From Massilia aquatica (lineage in GTDB: Bacteria > Pseudomonadota > Gammaproteobacteria > Burkholderiales > Burkholderiaceae_D), in assembly GCF_011682045.1 (NCBI RefSeq), contig NZ_VVIW01000003.1, positions 1 through 64,000 on the forward strand: 64,000 nucleotides of DNA, given 5' to 3'. The position numbers were made by a program, and so were the translations under genes. The notes beneath the pieces were generated by a model. The model searched no databases. It was not told the DNA's origin and was given only the letters and a program-made list of their open reading frames with translations. Shown here one piece after another: positions 45,049 to 54,012 of this stretch (positions are counted from its first letter, which is position 1; each line of letters begins with the position of its first letter).

Positions 45049-46206
45049 TTATCCCAGCAGCGCCTCGACGAATTCGTCGGCGCTGAATGGTTGCAGGTCT
45101 TCGATTTTCTCGCCGACCCCGATGAAGTAGACCGGAATCGGGCGGGTGCGGGCGATCGCGGCCAGCACGCCGCCCTTGGCGGTGCCGTCGAGCTTGGTGA
45201 TGACCAGGCCCGTCAGTTGCAGGGCGTCATCAAACGCCTTGACCTGGGCCAGCGCGTTCTGGCCGGTGTTGCCGTCGATGACCAGCAGTACTTCGTGCGG
45301 GGCGCCGTCCATGCCCTTGCCGATCACGCGCTTGATCTTTTTCAGTTCTTCCATCAGGTGCAGCTGGGTGGGCAGGCGGCCGGCCGTGTCGACCATGACC
45401 ACGTCCATCTTGCGCGCCTTGCCCGATTGCACGGCGTCGAAGGCCACGGCGGCCGGGTCGCCCGACTCCTGGGCGATCACGGTGACGTTGTTGCGCTGGC
45501 CCCACACCATCAACTGCTCGCGCGCGGCGGCGCGGAAGGTGTCGCCGGCGGCCAGCAGCACCGATTGCTCGTATTTCTGCATGTGCTTGGCGAGTTTGCC
45601 GATGGTGGTGGTCTTGCCGGCGCCATTGACGCCCGCGATCATCATCACCAGCGGTTCGTGGCGGCCCAGTTCGAGCGGCTTGACCAGCGGACGCAGCATG
45701 TCGGTCATGAGCACCTTGAGTGCGGCCTTGACGGCGGCGGCATCGAGCAGCTTGTCTTCCTTGACCTTGCGGCGCAGCTCGGTGAGCAGGAAATCGGTGG
45801 CGTCCATGCCGGCGTCGGACATCAGCAGCGCCGCTTCGAGTTCCTCGTACAGGTCTTCGTCGATGCGCGCGCCCACGAACAGCAGGCTCAGGTTGTTCGA
45901 GGTCTTCGACAGGCCGGCTTTCAGGCGCGCCATCCAGGAACTCTTGCTGTCGGCCTCGTTGCCGAGGCGTTCGGCGGTTTCGGGAATCAGTTCGGTGCCG
46001 AAGGCCGGCACGGCCGGCGCCACAAAGGTCGAGGTGCTGCCGTAGCGGCGCGACGGCGACGGCGCGGGCGCCGGCTCGGTAACGGCGGGGGCCACGGGCG
46101 TGACTGCAAGCACCGGGGCCACGGGGACCGGCGGAGGAGGCGCTGCGGGCGGCGTTGGCGGCGGAGAATCGGGGGCGGGCGGTTTTTTCTTAAAAAAACT
46201 AAACAT
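45049..46206 (-). CDS. ftsY: signal recognition particle receptor FtsY
   Basis: A 385-residue SRP-receptor GTPase. It has a Lys-start, Pro/Ala-rich acidic N-terminal region (1-95), then the N domain and G domain with GVNGAGKTTTIGKLAKH (P-loop), DTFRAAAREQL, VDTAGRLPTQ and TKLDGTAKGG. It delivers ribosome-nascent chain complexes to the membrane. First gene of ftsY-ftsE-ftsX. Confidence 0.97.
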   Translation of the reverse strand: MFSFFKKKPPAPDSPPPTPPAAPPPPVPVAPVLAVTPVAPAVTEPAPAPSPSRRYGSTSTFVAPAVPAFGTELIPETAERLGNEADSKSSWMARLKAGLSKTSNNLSLLFVGARIDEDLYEELEAALLMSDAGMDATDFLLTELRRKVKEDKLLDAAAVKAALKVLMTDMLRPLVKPLELGRHEPLVMMIAGVNGAGKTTTIGKLAKHMQKYEQSVLLAAGDTFRAAAREQLMVWGQRNNVTVIAQESGDPAAVAFDAVQSGKARKMDVVMVDTAGRLPTQLHLMEELKKIKRVIGKGMDGAPHEVLLVIDGNTGQNALAQVKAFDDALQLTGLVITKLDGTAKGGVLAAIARTRPIPVYFIGVGEKIEDLQPFSADEFVEALLG

Positions 46207-46328
46207 GGGAATGTGATGGAGGGCGCAGCATGCTGATGCCCGGCGGCGCCGGGCACGACGAATTCGATGCCGCGTATTTTACCAGAGCAGCACGCGCTTT
46301 CCCCCGCCTGGCTGGCCGCTATACATCG

Positions 46329-47282
46329 TTAAGTGGCAACCGCGCTGTTCTGCGCCCGCCAGCGTCCCACCGCCGCGTCGATATCATGCAGGTCGAGCAC
46401 CCGGTTCGGCCCCAGCTGGCGCCGCGCCAGCGCCGCGCAACTGCCGCCGGCCCAGACCTGCACACGGTCTCCCAGCCGGCTTTGCAGCTCGATTACATTG
46501 TCGACCGCCGCGCGCGGCGACATCACGCTCGAAAACGACAGCGCCACGATGTCGGCGCGCTGCACCCGCGCCGCTTCGACGATGTCGGCCAGCGGGGTCT
46601 GCACCCCGAGCGAGACGCAGTGCGCCCCTTCCAGCGCGAACAGCGCCTCGGCCATCAGCAGGCCCAGGCCGTGGCGCTCCTGGGGCACGGTGGTGAGCAG
46701 GATGCGCGGAACGGCGTCGGCATGGCCGACCTGCTGGTTGGCCGAAAAAATCGCGTTGCGCATCACGCTTTGCAGCATTTCGGCGAACAGGTGTTCTTCG
46801 AAGATGGCCAGGCCGCCGGCGGCCCAGGTTTCGCCCACCAGCGTGGTCAGGGGCGCCACCAGTTCCAGCACGAAGCGGCGCAGCCCCAGTTGCAGCAGGG
46901 ACTGGGCCATTTTCTGGCGCAGCTCGTGCATCTGGTGCGCCTTGATCATGGCCAGGCACTGGCGCAGTACCGGGTCCCCGGCGTCGCCGGCGATCGAGCC
47001 GGTGCCGGACTTGCTGGCCATGTTGCTCAGCTCCTCCGTACTCAACTGCATGATCTTGCCGGGCCGGTAGCCCATGTCGAGCAGGCGCTTGACCACGCGC
47101 AGGCGCGCCACCTGCTCGAGCGGATACATGCGCTCGCCGTTGCCGTCGCGCTCGGGCTGCGGAAAGTTATAGCGGCGCTCCCACACGCGCAGGGTTTCCT
47201 TGGGAACGCCGGTCTCGCGTTCAACGTCGCTGATGCTGCTGAAGACCGCAGTGGTCGGACCTTGGCTCATGGTCGCATTCAT
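46329..47282 (-). CDS. MerR-type B12-dependent photoreceptor regulator (CarH/LitR-like)
   Basis: A 317-residue regulator. A MerR winged HTH occupies about 15-80 (ISDVERETGVPKETLRVWERRYNF, then the RMYP element). A four-helix B12-cap follows, containing W153 and E163-H164 spaced exactly as Wx9EH, the adenosylcobalamin-contacting signature of CarH. The Rossmann B12 domain has ExHxxG (E202, H204, G207), His204 being the expected cobalt ligand. Family members bind DNA in the dark and release it when light breaks the Co-C bond. It is divergent from an eight-gene lipid-modification operon, with palindromic sites in the 291-bp gap, including one near its own start. Confidence 0.92.
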   Translation of the reverse strand: MNATMSQGPTTAVFSSISDVERETGVPKETLRVWERRYNFPQPERDGNGERMYPLEQVARLRVVKRLLDMGYRPGKIMQLSTEELSNMASKSGTGSIAGDAGDPVLRQCLAMIKAHQMHELRQKMAQSLLQLGLRRFVLELVAPLTTLVGETWAAGGLAIFEEHLFAEMLQSVMRNAIFSANQQVGHADAVPRILLTTVPQERHGLGLLMAEALFALEGAHCVSLGVQTPLADIVEAARVQRADIVALSFSSVMSPRAAVDNVIELQSRLGDRVQVWAGGSCAALARRQLGPNRVLDLHDIDAAVGRWRAQNSAVAT

Positions 47283-47284
47283 GG

Positions 47285-47299
47285 TTTGTTCAGGACATC
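47285..47299. promoter_or_regulatory. degenerate copy of the regulator palindrome near its own start
   Basis: TTTGTT-CAG-GACATC at 47285-47299 is related to the two good palindromes downstream (read on the minus strand, GTCCTG-A-ACAAA). It is two bases before the regulator's start codon, between that and a TACAAT-like -10 (minus strand, 47314-47309), which would allow autoregulation. Confidence 0.45.
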
Positions 47300-47475
47300 G
47301 TCCCGATTGTAAATTGAAATGATATCCAGGAAACTACTCTTTGTATCAGCTTGTTTTCGCAGTTCGCTGCCAGCGCGACATGATGCCATGCCTGTGGATT
47401 TTTCTGCTCCGTCATCAATCACGATTTTTGAATCCAATTTTCCACCCGTTGCGTATACATCCATGCTGACACATT

Positions 47476-47490
47476 TTTGTCATGGACAAA
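47476..47490. promoter_or_regulatory. palindromic operator 1 upstream of the lipid operon promoter
   Basis: TTTGTC-ATG-GACAAA at 47476-47490, perfect six-base arms, three bases upstream of the -35 box at 47494. Nearly identical to the site at 47537-47553. Confidence 0.72.
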
Positions 47491-47493
47491 TCG

Positions 47494-47522
47494 TTGACAG
47501 ATTTCATTATTTCACGGATTAT
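47494..47522 (+). promoter_or_regulatory. promoter of the lipid-modification operon
   Basis: A perfect TTGACA at 47494-47499 with GATTAT at 47517-47522 (17-bp spacing). It is bracketed by the two operator palindromes, one ending before the -35 box and one in the early transcribed region. Confidence 0.7.
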
Positions 47523-47536
47523 CCGTCAGGTGGTAA

Positions 47537-47553
47537 TTTTGTCCTGGACAAAA
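47537..47553. promoter_or_regulatory. palindromic operator 2 in the leader of the lipid operon
   Basis: TTTTGTC-CTG-GACAAAA at 47537-47553, perfect seven-base arms. It is 62 bp centre to centre from operator 1 and about 20 bp before the start codon at 47574. Confidence 0.75.
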
Positions 47554-47573
47554 CAAGGAAAACAGGTGGATGT

Positions 47574-48872
47574 ATGAAAATTGCAGTGATTGGGGCAGGC
47601 ATTTCCGGTTTGTCGTGTGCGTACCGGCTTGTCCATGGCGGGGCGGAGGTGACCCTGTACGAGGCGGGCACTTACTTCGGTGGCCACAGCAACACCGTCG
47701 ACGTCACCCTGGACGGCGTCACGCACGGTGTCGACACCGGTTTTTTGGTGTTCAACGAGCGCACCTATCCCAACTTGATTTCCCTGTTCGCCGCGCTGGG
47801 CGTGGAAACGGCGCCGAGCGACATGTCGTTTTCGGTCAAGCTGCCGCTGGGGCAGCAAGCCGGCGCGCGCGTGCTGGAATGGGCCGGCGGCAATCTCGAC
47901 ACCCTGTTCGCCCAGCGCGGCAACCTGCTGCGCCCGCGCTTCTTGCGCATGGTGCGCGACATCCTGCGCTTCAATCGCCACGCCACCAGCCTGGCCACCG
48001 CCAACAGCATGCCGGCCATGTCCCTGGGCGAATTCCTCGACCAGCATCATTACAGCGAGCAGTTCCGCGCTTGGTACCTGCTGCCGATGGCCGCCTGCAT
48101 CTGGTCCTGTCCATCCGACCAGATGCTGGCCTTCCCGGTGGCGACCTTCATCCGCTTCTGCCACAACCACGGCCTGCTGCAGGTGAGCGACCGCCCGCAG
48201 TGGCACACCGTGCGCGGCGGCTCGCGCAATTACGTCGACAAACTGCTGGCCGCGATTCCCCAGCGCCGCCTCGCCACCCCGGTCACGTCCGTCACGCGCA
48301 ACCCGGCCGGCGGCGCGCGCTCGGTGCGGGTCGACACCTCCCACGACTGCGAACAGTTCGACCATGTCGTCATGGCCTGCCACAGCGACCAGTCGCTGGC
48401 GCTGCTCAAGGATGCGCGCGAGGACGAGCGTTCGGTGCTGGCGGCGGTGCGCTACCAGCCCAACCGCGCCGTGCTGCACACGGACGCGAGCTGCCTGCCG
48501 CGCAGCCGCAAGGCCTGGGCGGCCTGGAATTACCAGAGCACGGCGTCGGCCACGCCGCAGGTGTGCGTGCATTACCTGCTCAACCAGTTGCAGCCGCTGC
48601 CTTTCAAGACGCCGGTGATCGTTTCGCTCAACCCGATCGACGAACCGAATTCGGCCCGCATCATCAAGTCCTTCGACTACGCGCACCCGGTGTTCGACGA
48701 CGCCGCCGTGGCCGCGCAAGGGCGCCTGGCTGGCTTTCAGGGCCAGCAAAATACCTGGTTCGCCGGCGCCTGGACCGGCTACGGCTTCCATGAAGATGGC
48801 CTCAAGTCGGGCCTGGCCGCCGCCGCTGCCTTGACGGACCTGATGCAGGGCACGCGGCATGCTGCGGCCTGA
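47574..48872 (+). CDS. FAD/NAD(P)-dependent oxidoreductase (amine-oxidase fold)
   Basis: A 432-residue flavoprotein. The FAD-binding dinucleotide fold starts at once: VIGAGISGLSCAYRL (about 5-19), then LYEAGTYFGGHSNTVDV. The C-terminus closes with WFAGAWTGYGFHEDGLKSG, the second FAD contact. It belongs to the flavin amine oxidase/desaturase-like group that accompanies DUF1365 and cyclopropane-synthase-like genes in many bacteria; in Rhodobacter a homologous gene set makes furan fatty acids, where this protein acts as desaturase. AGGTGG lies before the ATG. The substrate here is inferred. Confidence 0.87.
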   Translation: MKIAVIGAGISGLSCAYRLVHGGAEVTLYEAGTYFGGHSNTVDVTLDGVTHGVDTGFLVFNERTYPNLISLFAALGVETAPSDMSFSVKLPLGQQAGARVLEWAGGNLDTLFAQRGNLLRPRFLRMVRDILRFNRHATSLATANSMPAMSLGEFLDQHHYSEQFRAWYLLPMAACIWSCPSDQMLAFPVATFIRFCHNHGLLQVSDRPQWHTVRGGSRNYVDKLLAAIPQRRLATPVTSVTRNPAGGARSVRVDTSHDCEQFDHVVMACHSDQSLALLKDAREDERSVLAAVRYQPNRAVLHTDASCLPRSRKAWAAWNYQSTASATPQVCVHYLLNQLQPLPFKTPVIVSLNPIDEPNSARIIKSFDYAHPVFDDAAVAAQGRLAGFQGQQNTWFAGAWTGYGFHEDGLKSGLAAAAALTDLMQGTRHAAA

Positions 48873-49665
48873 CCCGGCGCCTGCGCCACGCGCGCAGCTG
48901 TGCTTCGGCCAGGTGCGCCACACGCGCTTGCGGCCGGTGCTCAACGCCTTCGCCTATGCCACTTATTATGTGCGCCTGCCGCTGCGCGCGATGGCCGCGC
49001 AAGGCTTCGATTGCGCGCTGTTTTCGCGCAACCGCTTCAACCTGCTGTCGTTTGCCGACGCCGACCATGGCGACGGCAAGACCGCGCTGGTCGACTGGAT
49101 CGACGGCCTGCTGCGCCAGGAAGGCATTCTTGACGCCGATGGCGAAGTCTGGCTGCAAACCATGCCGCGCGTGCTCGGCTTCGTGTTCAATCCGGTCTCG
49201 TTCTGGTTTTGCCACCGGCGCGACGGCGCCCTGCGCGCGCTGGTGTGCGACGTGCGCAATACCTTCGGCGAACGCCATTTCTATTTGCTCGACACCGGCG
49301 CCGACATCGCCAACGGCCAGGAACTGCACGCGCGCAAGGTGTTCCACGTCTCGCCCTTCTGCGACGTGCAGGGCGGCTACCGCTTCCGCTTCACGCACGT
49401 GGTGCGCATGCAGGATGACCAGGCCCGCGACAGCACGCTGGCCTGCATCGACTACGACGACGCCGACGGCCCGCTGCTGCAAACCAGTTTGTCCGGCAGC
49501 GCCGCGCCGATCAGCGCCGCCAGCGTGGCGCGCGCCTTCTTCGGCTTTCCGCTGATGACGGCCGGCGTGGTGGCGCGCATCCATATCCAAGCGCTGCGCC
49601 TGTGGCTGCGGCGCGTTCCGTTCTTTTCCAAACCGACTCCACCCCAACATAAGGTAACCCGATGA
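48859..49665 (+). CDS. DUF1365 domain-containing protein
   Basis: A 268-residue protein of the DUF1365 family: LCFGQVRHTRLRPVLNAFAY (about 14-33), LPLRAM, FNPVSFWFCHRRDG, then KVFHVSPFCDVQGGYRFRFT. The family is universally found between an FAD oxidoreductase and a cyclopropane-synthase-like gene, as here, but has no proven activity. It overlaps the oxidoreductase gene by 14 bp and the next by 4 bp, so all three are translated together. Confidence 0.9.
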   Translation: MLRPDPAPAPRAQLCFGQVRHTRLRPVLNAFAYATYYVRLPLRAMAAQGFDCALFSRNRFNLLSFADADHGDGKTALVDWIDGLLRQEGILDADGEVWLQTMPRVLGFVFNPVSFWFCHRRDGALRALVCDVRNTFGERHFYLLDTGADIANGQELHARKVFHVSPFCDVQGGYRFRFTHVVRMQDDQARDSTLACIDYDDADGPLLQTSLSGSAAPISAASVARAFFGFPLMTAGVVARIHIQALRLWLRRVPFFSKPTPPQHKVTR

Positions 49666-50894
49666 GCTCCCAATCCCTGCCATCGCTTGTTCCGGCCGCG
49701 CCGGGTATTCGCGCCGCCACGCCCGCGCCGTCGTCCGCCAAGGTCATTCTCAAGCTGCTCGAGAACCTCAAGCACGGCGCGCTGACATTGATCACGCCGG
49801 ACGGCGCGCAGCGTCACTACGGCGACGAGTCGGTTGCGGTGATCCTGGAACTGAATAACTGGAACTGCTTTTCGGCGGCCCTGCGCTCGGGCGACATCGG
49901 CTTTGCCGAAACCTACATCGAGGGCGACTGGCAGACCAACAACCTGACCGGCCTGATCGCCCTGCTGGCGCGCAACCGCGCCGCCATCGAAACGCTGGTC
50001 TACGGCAGCTGGTGGGGCAGCCTGGCGTACCGCATCAAGCACCTCTTGAACCGCAACAGCAAGTCGGGCAGCCGCAAGAACATCCACGCCCACTACGACA
50101 TCGGCAACGATTTCTACAAACTTTGGCTGGACCCGTCGATGACCTATTCGAGCGCCTTGTATACAGAGGCCAGTGGGCGCGACCTGGAACAGGCGCAGAA
50201 GGCCAAGTACCGCAGCATCCTGCGCCAGCTGGAAGTCTCGCCCGGCCAAAAGGTGCTGGAAATCGGCTGCGGCTGGGGAGGCTTTGCCGAACTGGCCGCG
50301 CGCGATGGCGAAGTCCATGTGACCGGACTGACCTTATCAAGGCAGCAGCTGGCCTACGCCAAAATCCGCCTCGACAAGGCCGGCCTGGCTGATAAAACCG
50401 ACCTGCGCCTGTGCGACTACCGCGACAGCGCCGGCCAGTACGACGCGATCGCCTCGATCGAGATGTTCGAAGCGGTTGGCGAGAGCTACTGGCCAAGCTA
50501 CTTCGCGTGCATCGCGCGCAATCTCAAGCAGGGCGGGCGCGCCTGCATCCAGACCATCGTGATCGCCGACGAACTGTTCGAGCGCTATCGCAAGGGCACC
50601 GACTTCATCCAGCAGTTCATCTTCCCGGGCGGGATGCTGCCGTCGCCCTCGGCCTTCGAGCGCATGGCCTTCGAACATGGCCTGATCGTCACCAGCGAGT
50701 GCCGCTTCGGCATCGATTACGCCGACACCCTGGTCGAATGGCGCAAAGCCTTCCACGCGCGCCTGGACGAGGTGCGCGCGCAGGGCTTCGACGAGCGCTT
50801 CATCCGCACCTGGGAGTTTTACCTGTGCTACTGCGAGGCCGCGTTCCGTGAAAAGAACACCGACGTCATGCACTTCACCTTGACGAAAGCCTGA
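49662..50894 (+). CDS. cyclopropane-fatty-acyl-phospholipid synthase-like methyltransferase
   Basis: A 410-residue SAM-dependent enzyme acting on unsaturated acyl chains of membrane phospholipids. YDIGNDFYKLWLDPSMTYS (145-163) and VLEIGCGWGGFAELA (198-212) are the CFA-synthase signature and motif I; QQFIFPGGMLPS is the conserved loop near the active site. The gene set suggests methylation of an acyl intermediate (cyclopropane or methyl-furan type) rather than plain housekeeping CFA synthesis. Confidence 0.9.
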   Translation: MSSQSLPSLVPAAPGIRAATPAPSSAKVILKLLENLKHGALTLITPDGAQRHYGDESVAVILELNNWNCFSAALRSGDIGFAETYIEGDWQTNNLTGLIALLARNRAAIETLVYGSWWGSLAYRIKHLLNRNSKSGSRKNIHAHYDIGNDFYKLWLDPSMTYSSALYTEASGRDLEQAQKAKYRSILRQLEVSPGQKVLEIGCGWGGFAELAARDGEVHVTGLTLSRQQLAYAKIRLDKAGLADKTDLRLCDYRDSAGQYDAIASIEMFEAVGESYWPSYFACIARNLKQGGRACIQTIVIADELFERYRKGTDFIQQFIFPGGMLPSPSAFERMAFEHGLIVTSECRFGIDYADTLVEWRKAFHARLDEVRAQGFDERFIRTWEFYLCYCEAAFREKNTDVMHFTLTKA

Positions 50895-50895
50895 G

Positions 50896-51438
50896 ATGCT
50901 GCGCCGCCAGCTCCTGTTGTCCGCCTGTGCGCTGATGGTCGTCACGTCCGCCAGCGCAGCCCCCGGCCATATCGAAGAGCACCTGCCGCAGGCCAGGGTG
51001 GCCGGCAAGGGTACGTTTACCTGGTTCTCGCTGGCGATCTACGACGCCGAACTGTGGGTGGGCGAGAAGGGCTACCGGCTGGACGCTCCCTTTGCTGCGC
51101 CGTTTGCGCTCGACCTGCGCTACGCGCGCAAGCTCGATGGCGTCAAGATCGCCGAGGCCAGCGCCGAGCAGATGGAAAAAACCGGTGCCGGCACGCCCGC
51201 CCAGCGCGCCCAATGGCTGGCAAAAATGAAGACCATCTTCCCGGATGTGAAAGAGGGCACGCATATCAGCGGCGTGTTCCTGCCTGGCGCGGGCGCGCGC
51301 TTCTACCTTGACGGCAAGGCGCTGGCATTGGTGCCCGACCAGGACTTCGCGCGCGCCTTTTTCGGCATCTGGCTCGACCCGGCGACCACTGCCCGTTCGC
51401 TGCGCACGGCACTGCTTAAAGACGCCGCGCCGCGATGA
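50896..51438 (+). CDS. chalcone isomerase-like periplasmic protein
   Basis: A 180-residue exported protein. The signal peptide ends ASAAP (about 22). The rest matches the bacterial chalcone-isomerase-like family: GKGTFTWFSLAIYDAELWV, LDLRYARKLDG, GTHISGVFLPGAGARFYLDG and AFFGIWLDPATTARSLRTALL at the end. The plant enzyme's catalytic residues are not obviously kept; homologues may bind fatty acids. It starts 1 bp after the methyltransferase gene and overlaps the next gene by 4 bp. Confidence 0.87.
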   Translation: MLRRQLLLSACALMVVTSASAAPGHIEEHLPQARVAGKGTFTWFSLAIYDAELWVGEKGYRLDAPFAAPFALDLRYARKLDGVKIAEASAEQMEKTGAGTPAQRAQWLAKMKTIFPDVKEGTHISGVFLPGAGARFYLDGKALALVPDQDFARAFFGIWLDPATTARSLRTALLKDAAPR

Positions 51439-52682
51439 GCCGCCTGTCGCTGGCCAAGCTGCTCTCGTACGGCCTGTTCGGCCTGCCGCTGGCGATGGTC
51501 GCGCTGCCGATCTATGTTTACCTGCCCCAGTTTTACGCCGAACGCGCCGGCCTGTCGCTGGCGCTGATCGGCGCCGTGCTGCTGGCCGCCCGCGTGGCCG
51601 CCGCCTTCATCGACCCGCTACTCGGCTGGTGGATCGAGCGCGGGCAGGGCGCTTATGCGCGCTACGTCGCATTGGCGCTGCCGCTGCTGCTGGCCGGCTT
51701 CGTGGCGCTGTTCCACCCGCCGGCGCTGGGCAGCCTGGCGACCATGGCCTGGTTTCTCGGCACGCTGATGCTGGTCTACCTTGGGTTCAGCATCGCCACC
51801 ATCGCGCACCAGAGCTGGGGCGCGGCGCTGACCCAGGCGCCGCTGGAACGCGCGCGCGTGACCGGCGTGCGCGAAGCCTGCGGCCTGGCCGGCGTGGTGT
51901 TGGCCGCCGCAGTCACCGGTGCGGCCGGCTACGACGCCTTGAGTCTGGCCTTCGGCGCCACCCTGGCGGCGGGCGGCGCGCTGCTGCTGGCGCGCTCGCC
52001 GCGTCCCGTGGTCAAGGCTGCGGCGGAGGCCTTGCCCGGCTGGCGCGCCATGGCTGCCCCGTTTCGCGAAAAGCCGTTCCGGGCCTTGTTCGCGGTGCTG
52101 ATCGTAAACGGCGTCGCCTCGTCGATTCCGGCCACGCTGTTCCTGTTTTTTGCGACCGACCGGCTGCAACTGGGCGCCATGTCGGCCCTGTTCCTGATTA
52201 TTTACTTCGCGGCGGCGGCCTGCTCGATGCCGCTGTGGATCGCCGCCTCCGCCCGCTTCGGCGAGGCGCGCGCGTGGGCCGCCGGCATGCTGCTGGCGGC
52301 CGCCGTTTTCGTCTGGGCGTTTGGCCTCGGCGCGGGTGCGGGCATCGCCTTCGGCGTCATCTGCCTGCTCTCAGGGCTGGCGCTGGGGGCCGACCTGGCG
52401 CTGCCGCCGGCGCTGCTGGCCGGCGTGATCGCCGGCGCCGGTCATGCGGGCGGGCGCGAAGCGGCGTACTTCGGCGTGTGGAACTGGGGCGTGCAAATGA
52501 CCCTGGCGCTGGCGGCCGGCATCGCCCTGCCGCTGCTGGCGTGGCTCGGCTACGTGCCCGGCGCGGGCGGTGGCAGTGGTAATGGTACTGCGGCGCTGGC
52601 TGCGGCTTACGCGCTGCTGCCGTGCGCCCTCAAATTGCTGGCCGCCGCCATGTTGTGGCGCGCGCCGCTTCGTCACTGTTAA
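51435..52682 (+). CDS. MFS transporter
   Basis: A 415-residue protein with about twelve membrane helices and the glycoside-pentoside-hexuronide/MFS style: FIDPLLGWWIERGQG after helix 2 and GVREACGLAGVV in helix 5. A similar carrier occurs in the homologous Rhodobacter gene set. It could flip or export a lipid or its precursor; no substrate can be named. Confidence 0.85.
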   Translation: MSRLSLAKLLSYGLFGLPLAMVALPIYVYLPQFYAERAGLSLALIGAVLLAARVAAAFIDPLLGWWIERGQGAYARYVALALPLLLAGFVALFHPPALGSLATMAWFLGTLMLVYLGFSIATIAHQSWGAALTQAPLERARVTGVREACGLAGVVLAAAVTGAAGYDALSLAFGATLAAGGALLLARSPRPVVKAAAEALPGWRAMAAPFREKPFRALFAVLIVNGVASSIPATLFLFFATDRLQLGAMSALFLIIYFAAAACSMPLWIAASARFGEARAWAAGMLLAAAVFVWAFGLGAGAGIAFGVICLLSGLALGADLALPPALLAGVIAGAGHAGGREAAYFGVWNWGVQMTLALAAGIALPLLAWLGYVPGAGGGSGNGTAALAAAYALLPCALKLLAAAMLWRAPLRHC

Positions 52683-52699
52683 CTGAAAAGGATAGCCCC

Positions 52700-53248
52700 A
52701 TGAAACTCCACAGGATCTTTGCCGCCGGCGCCCTGGCGCTGGCCATTGCCGGCTGCAGCACGCCCACCCCCGAGACGTATGCAAAACAGACTCCGGCGCT
52801 CGACATCACCAAGTACTTCAACGGCACGCTGGACGCGCACGGCATGTCCCAGGACCGCTCCGGGGAAGTCATCAAGCGTTTCGTGGTGCAGATGCGCTGC
52901 ACGTGGAATGGCGACACCGGCATCCTCGATGAAGATTTCGTCTACTCGGACGGCACCCGCCAGAAGCGCATCTGGACCCTGACCCGCACCGGCCCGAACA
53001 CCTTTACCGCCACCGCGGCGGATGTCGTCGGCAGCGCGCGCGGCACGGTGTCGGGTAATGCGCTGCGCTGGCAGTACGTGCTGGCGCTGCCGGTCGACGG
53101 CAAGGTGATCAACATGGACATGGACGACTGGATGTTCCTGATCGACGACAAGGTCATGTTGAACCGCACGGCGATGAGCAAGTTCGGCGTGAACCTGGGC
53201 AGCGTGACCCTGTCGTTCACCAAGCGCACGGGCGCGGCGCCTCAATGA
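52700..53248 (+). CDS. DUF3833 family lipoprotein
   Basis: A 182-residue lipoprotein: signal with lipobox IAGCS (Cys20), then LDITKYFNGTLDAHGMSQDRSGEVIKRF and LDEDFVYSDGTRQKRIWTL, the DUF3833 pattern. It ends with a beta-rich part (WQYVLALPVDGKVINMDMDDWMFLIDDKVMLNR). It is anchored to a membrane facing the periplasm and probably a lipocalin-like binder. AAAAGGA precedes the ATG at 52700; overlaps the SDR gene by 4 bp. Confidence 0.88.
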   Translation: MKLHRIFAAGALALAIAGCSTPTPETYAKQTPALDITKYFNGTLDAHGMSQDRSGEVIKRFVVQMRCTWNGDTGILDEDFVYSDGTRQKRIWTLTRTGPNTFTATAADVVGSARGTVSGNALRWQYVLALPVDGKVINMDMDDWMFLIDDKVMLNRTAMSKFGVNLGSVTLSFTKRTGAAPQ

Positions 53249-54012
53249 ACCCGCGCATCAACGAGTGGCGCGGGCAGCGCGTGTGGATGATCGGCGCCTC
53301 GACCGGGATCGGCGAAGCGGCGGCGCATCTGCTGCTTGACCTGGGCGCGCGCGTGGCGTTTTCGGCGCGTAGCGCCGACAAGCTGGAACAGACGGTGGCG
53401 GGCGAACCGCGCGCGCTGGCGCTGGCGCTCGACGTCACCGACCGGGCCAGCGTGGACATGGCCTGCCAGCGCATCGTGGCCGAATGGGGCGGCATCGACC
53501 TGGTGCTGATCGTCGCCGGCGGCTACAACGAGATGCGGGCCGACGCGATCGACCTGGCGGCGGCTAACCAGATGATCGACCTGAACCTGCGCGGCGCCTT
53601 CAACTGCCTGGACGTGGCGCTGCCGGTGTTGATCAAGCAGGGGGCGGGCGGGATCGGCATTGTGGCGTCGGTGGCCGGTTACGGCGGCCTGCCCAAGGCG
53701 CTGGTGTATGGGCCGACCAAGGCGGCGCTGATCAACCTGTCCGAGTCGCTGTACCTGGACCTGCGTTCGCGCGGGATCGCGGTATACCAGATCAATCCGG
53801 GCTTTGTCGACACGCCGCTCACGGCCAAGAACGACTTCAAGATGCCGGCGCTGATGAGCGCCGCCGACGCCGCGTATGCGATGGTGGACGGGATCGAACG
53901 GGGCGACTTTCATATTCATTTTCCGAAGCGCTTCACCAACAGCATGCGCCTGGCGCGCCTGCTGCCGTACCGCCTGTATTTCTGGCTGATCCATAAGGTG
54001 ACGGGTCTATGA
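53245..54012 (+). CDS. short-chain dehydrogenase/reductase
   Basis: A 255-residue SDR. The cofactor loop is GASTGIGEAAAHLL (17-30), with NLRGAFN and the catalytic YGPTK (Y-x-x-x-K) at about 153-157, preceded by the Ser-containing VASVAGYGG. The C-terminal segment (about 215-255) contains an amphipathic membrane-associated stretch NSMRLARLLPYRLYFWLI. It may act on an acyl or carbonyl group. Overlaps both neighbours by 4 bp. Confidence 0.92.
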   Translation: MNPRINEWRGQRVWMIGASTGIGEAAAHLLLDLGARVAFSARSADKLEQTVAGEPRALALALDVTDRASVDMACQRIVAEWGGIDLVLIVAGGYNEMRADAIDLAAANQMIDLNLRGAFNCLDVALPVLIKQGAGGIGIVASVAGYGGLPKALVYGPTKAALINLSESLYLDLRSRGIAVYQINPGFVDTPLTAKNDFKMPALMSAADAAYAMVDGIERGDFHIHFPKRFTNSMRLARLLPYRLYFWLIHKVTGL

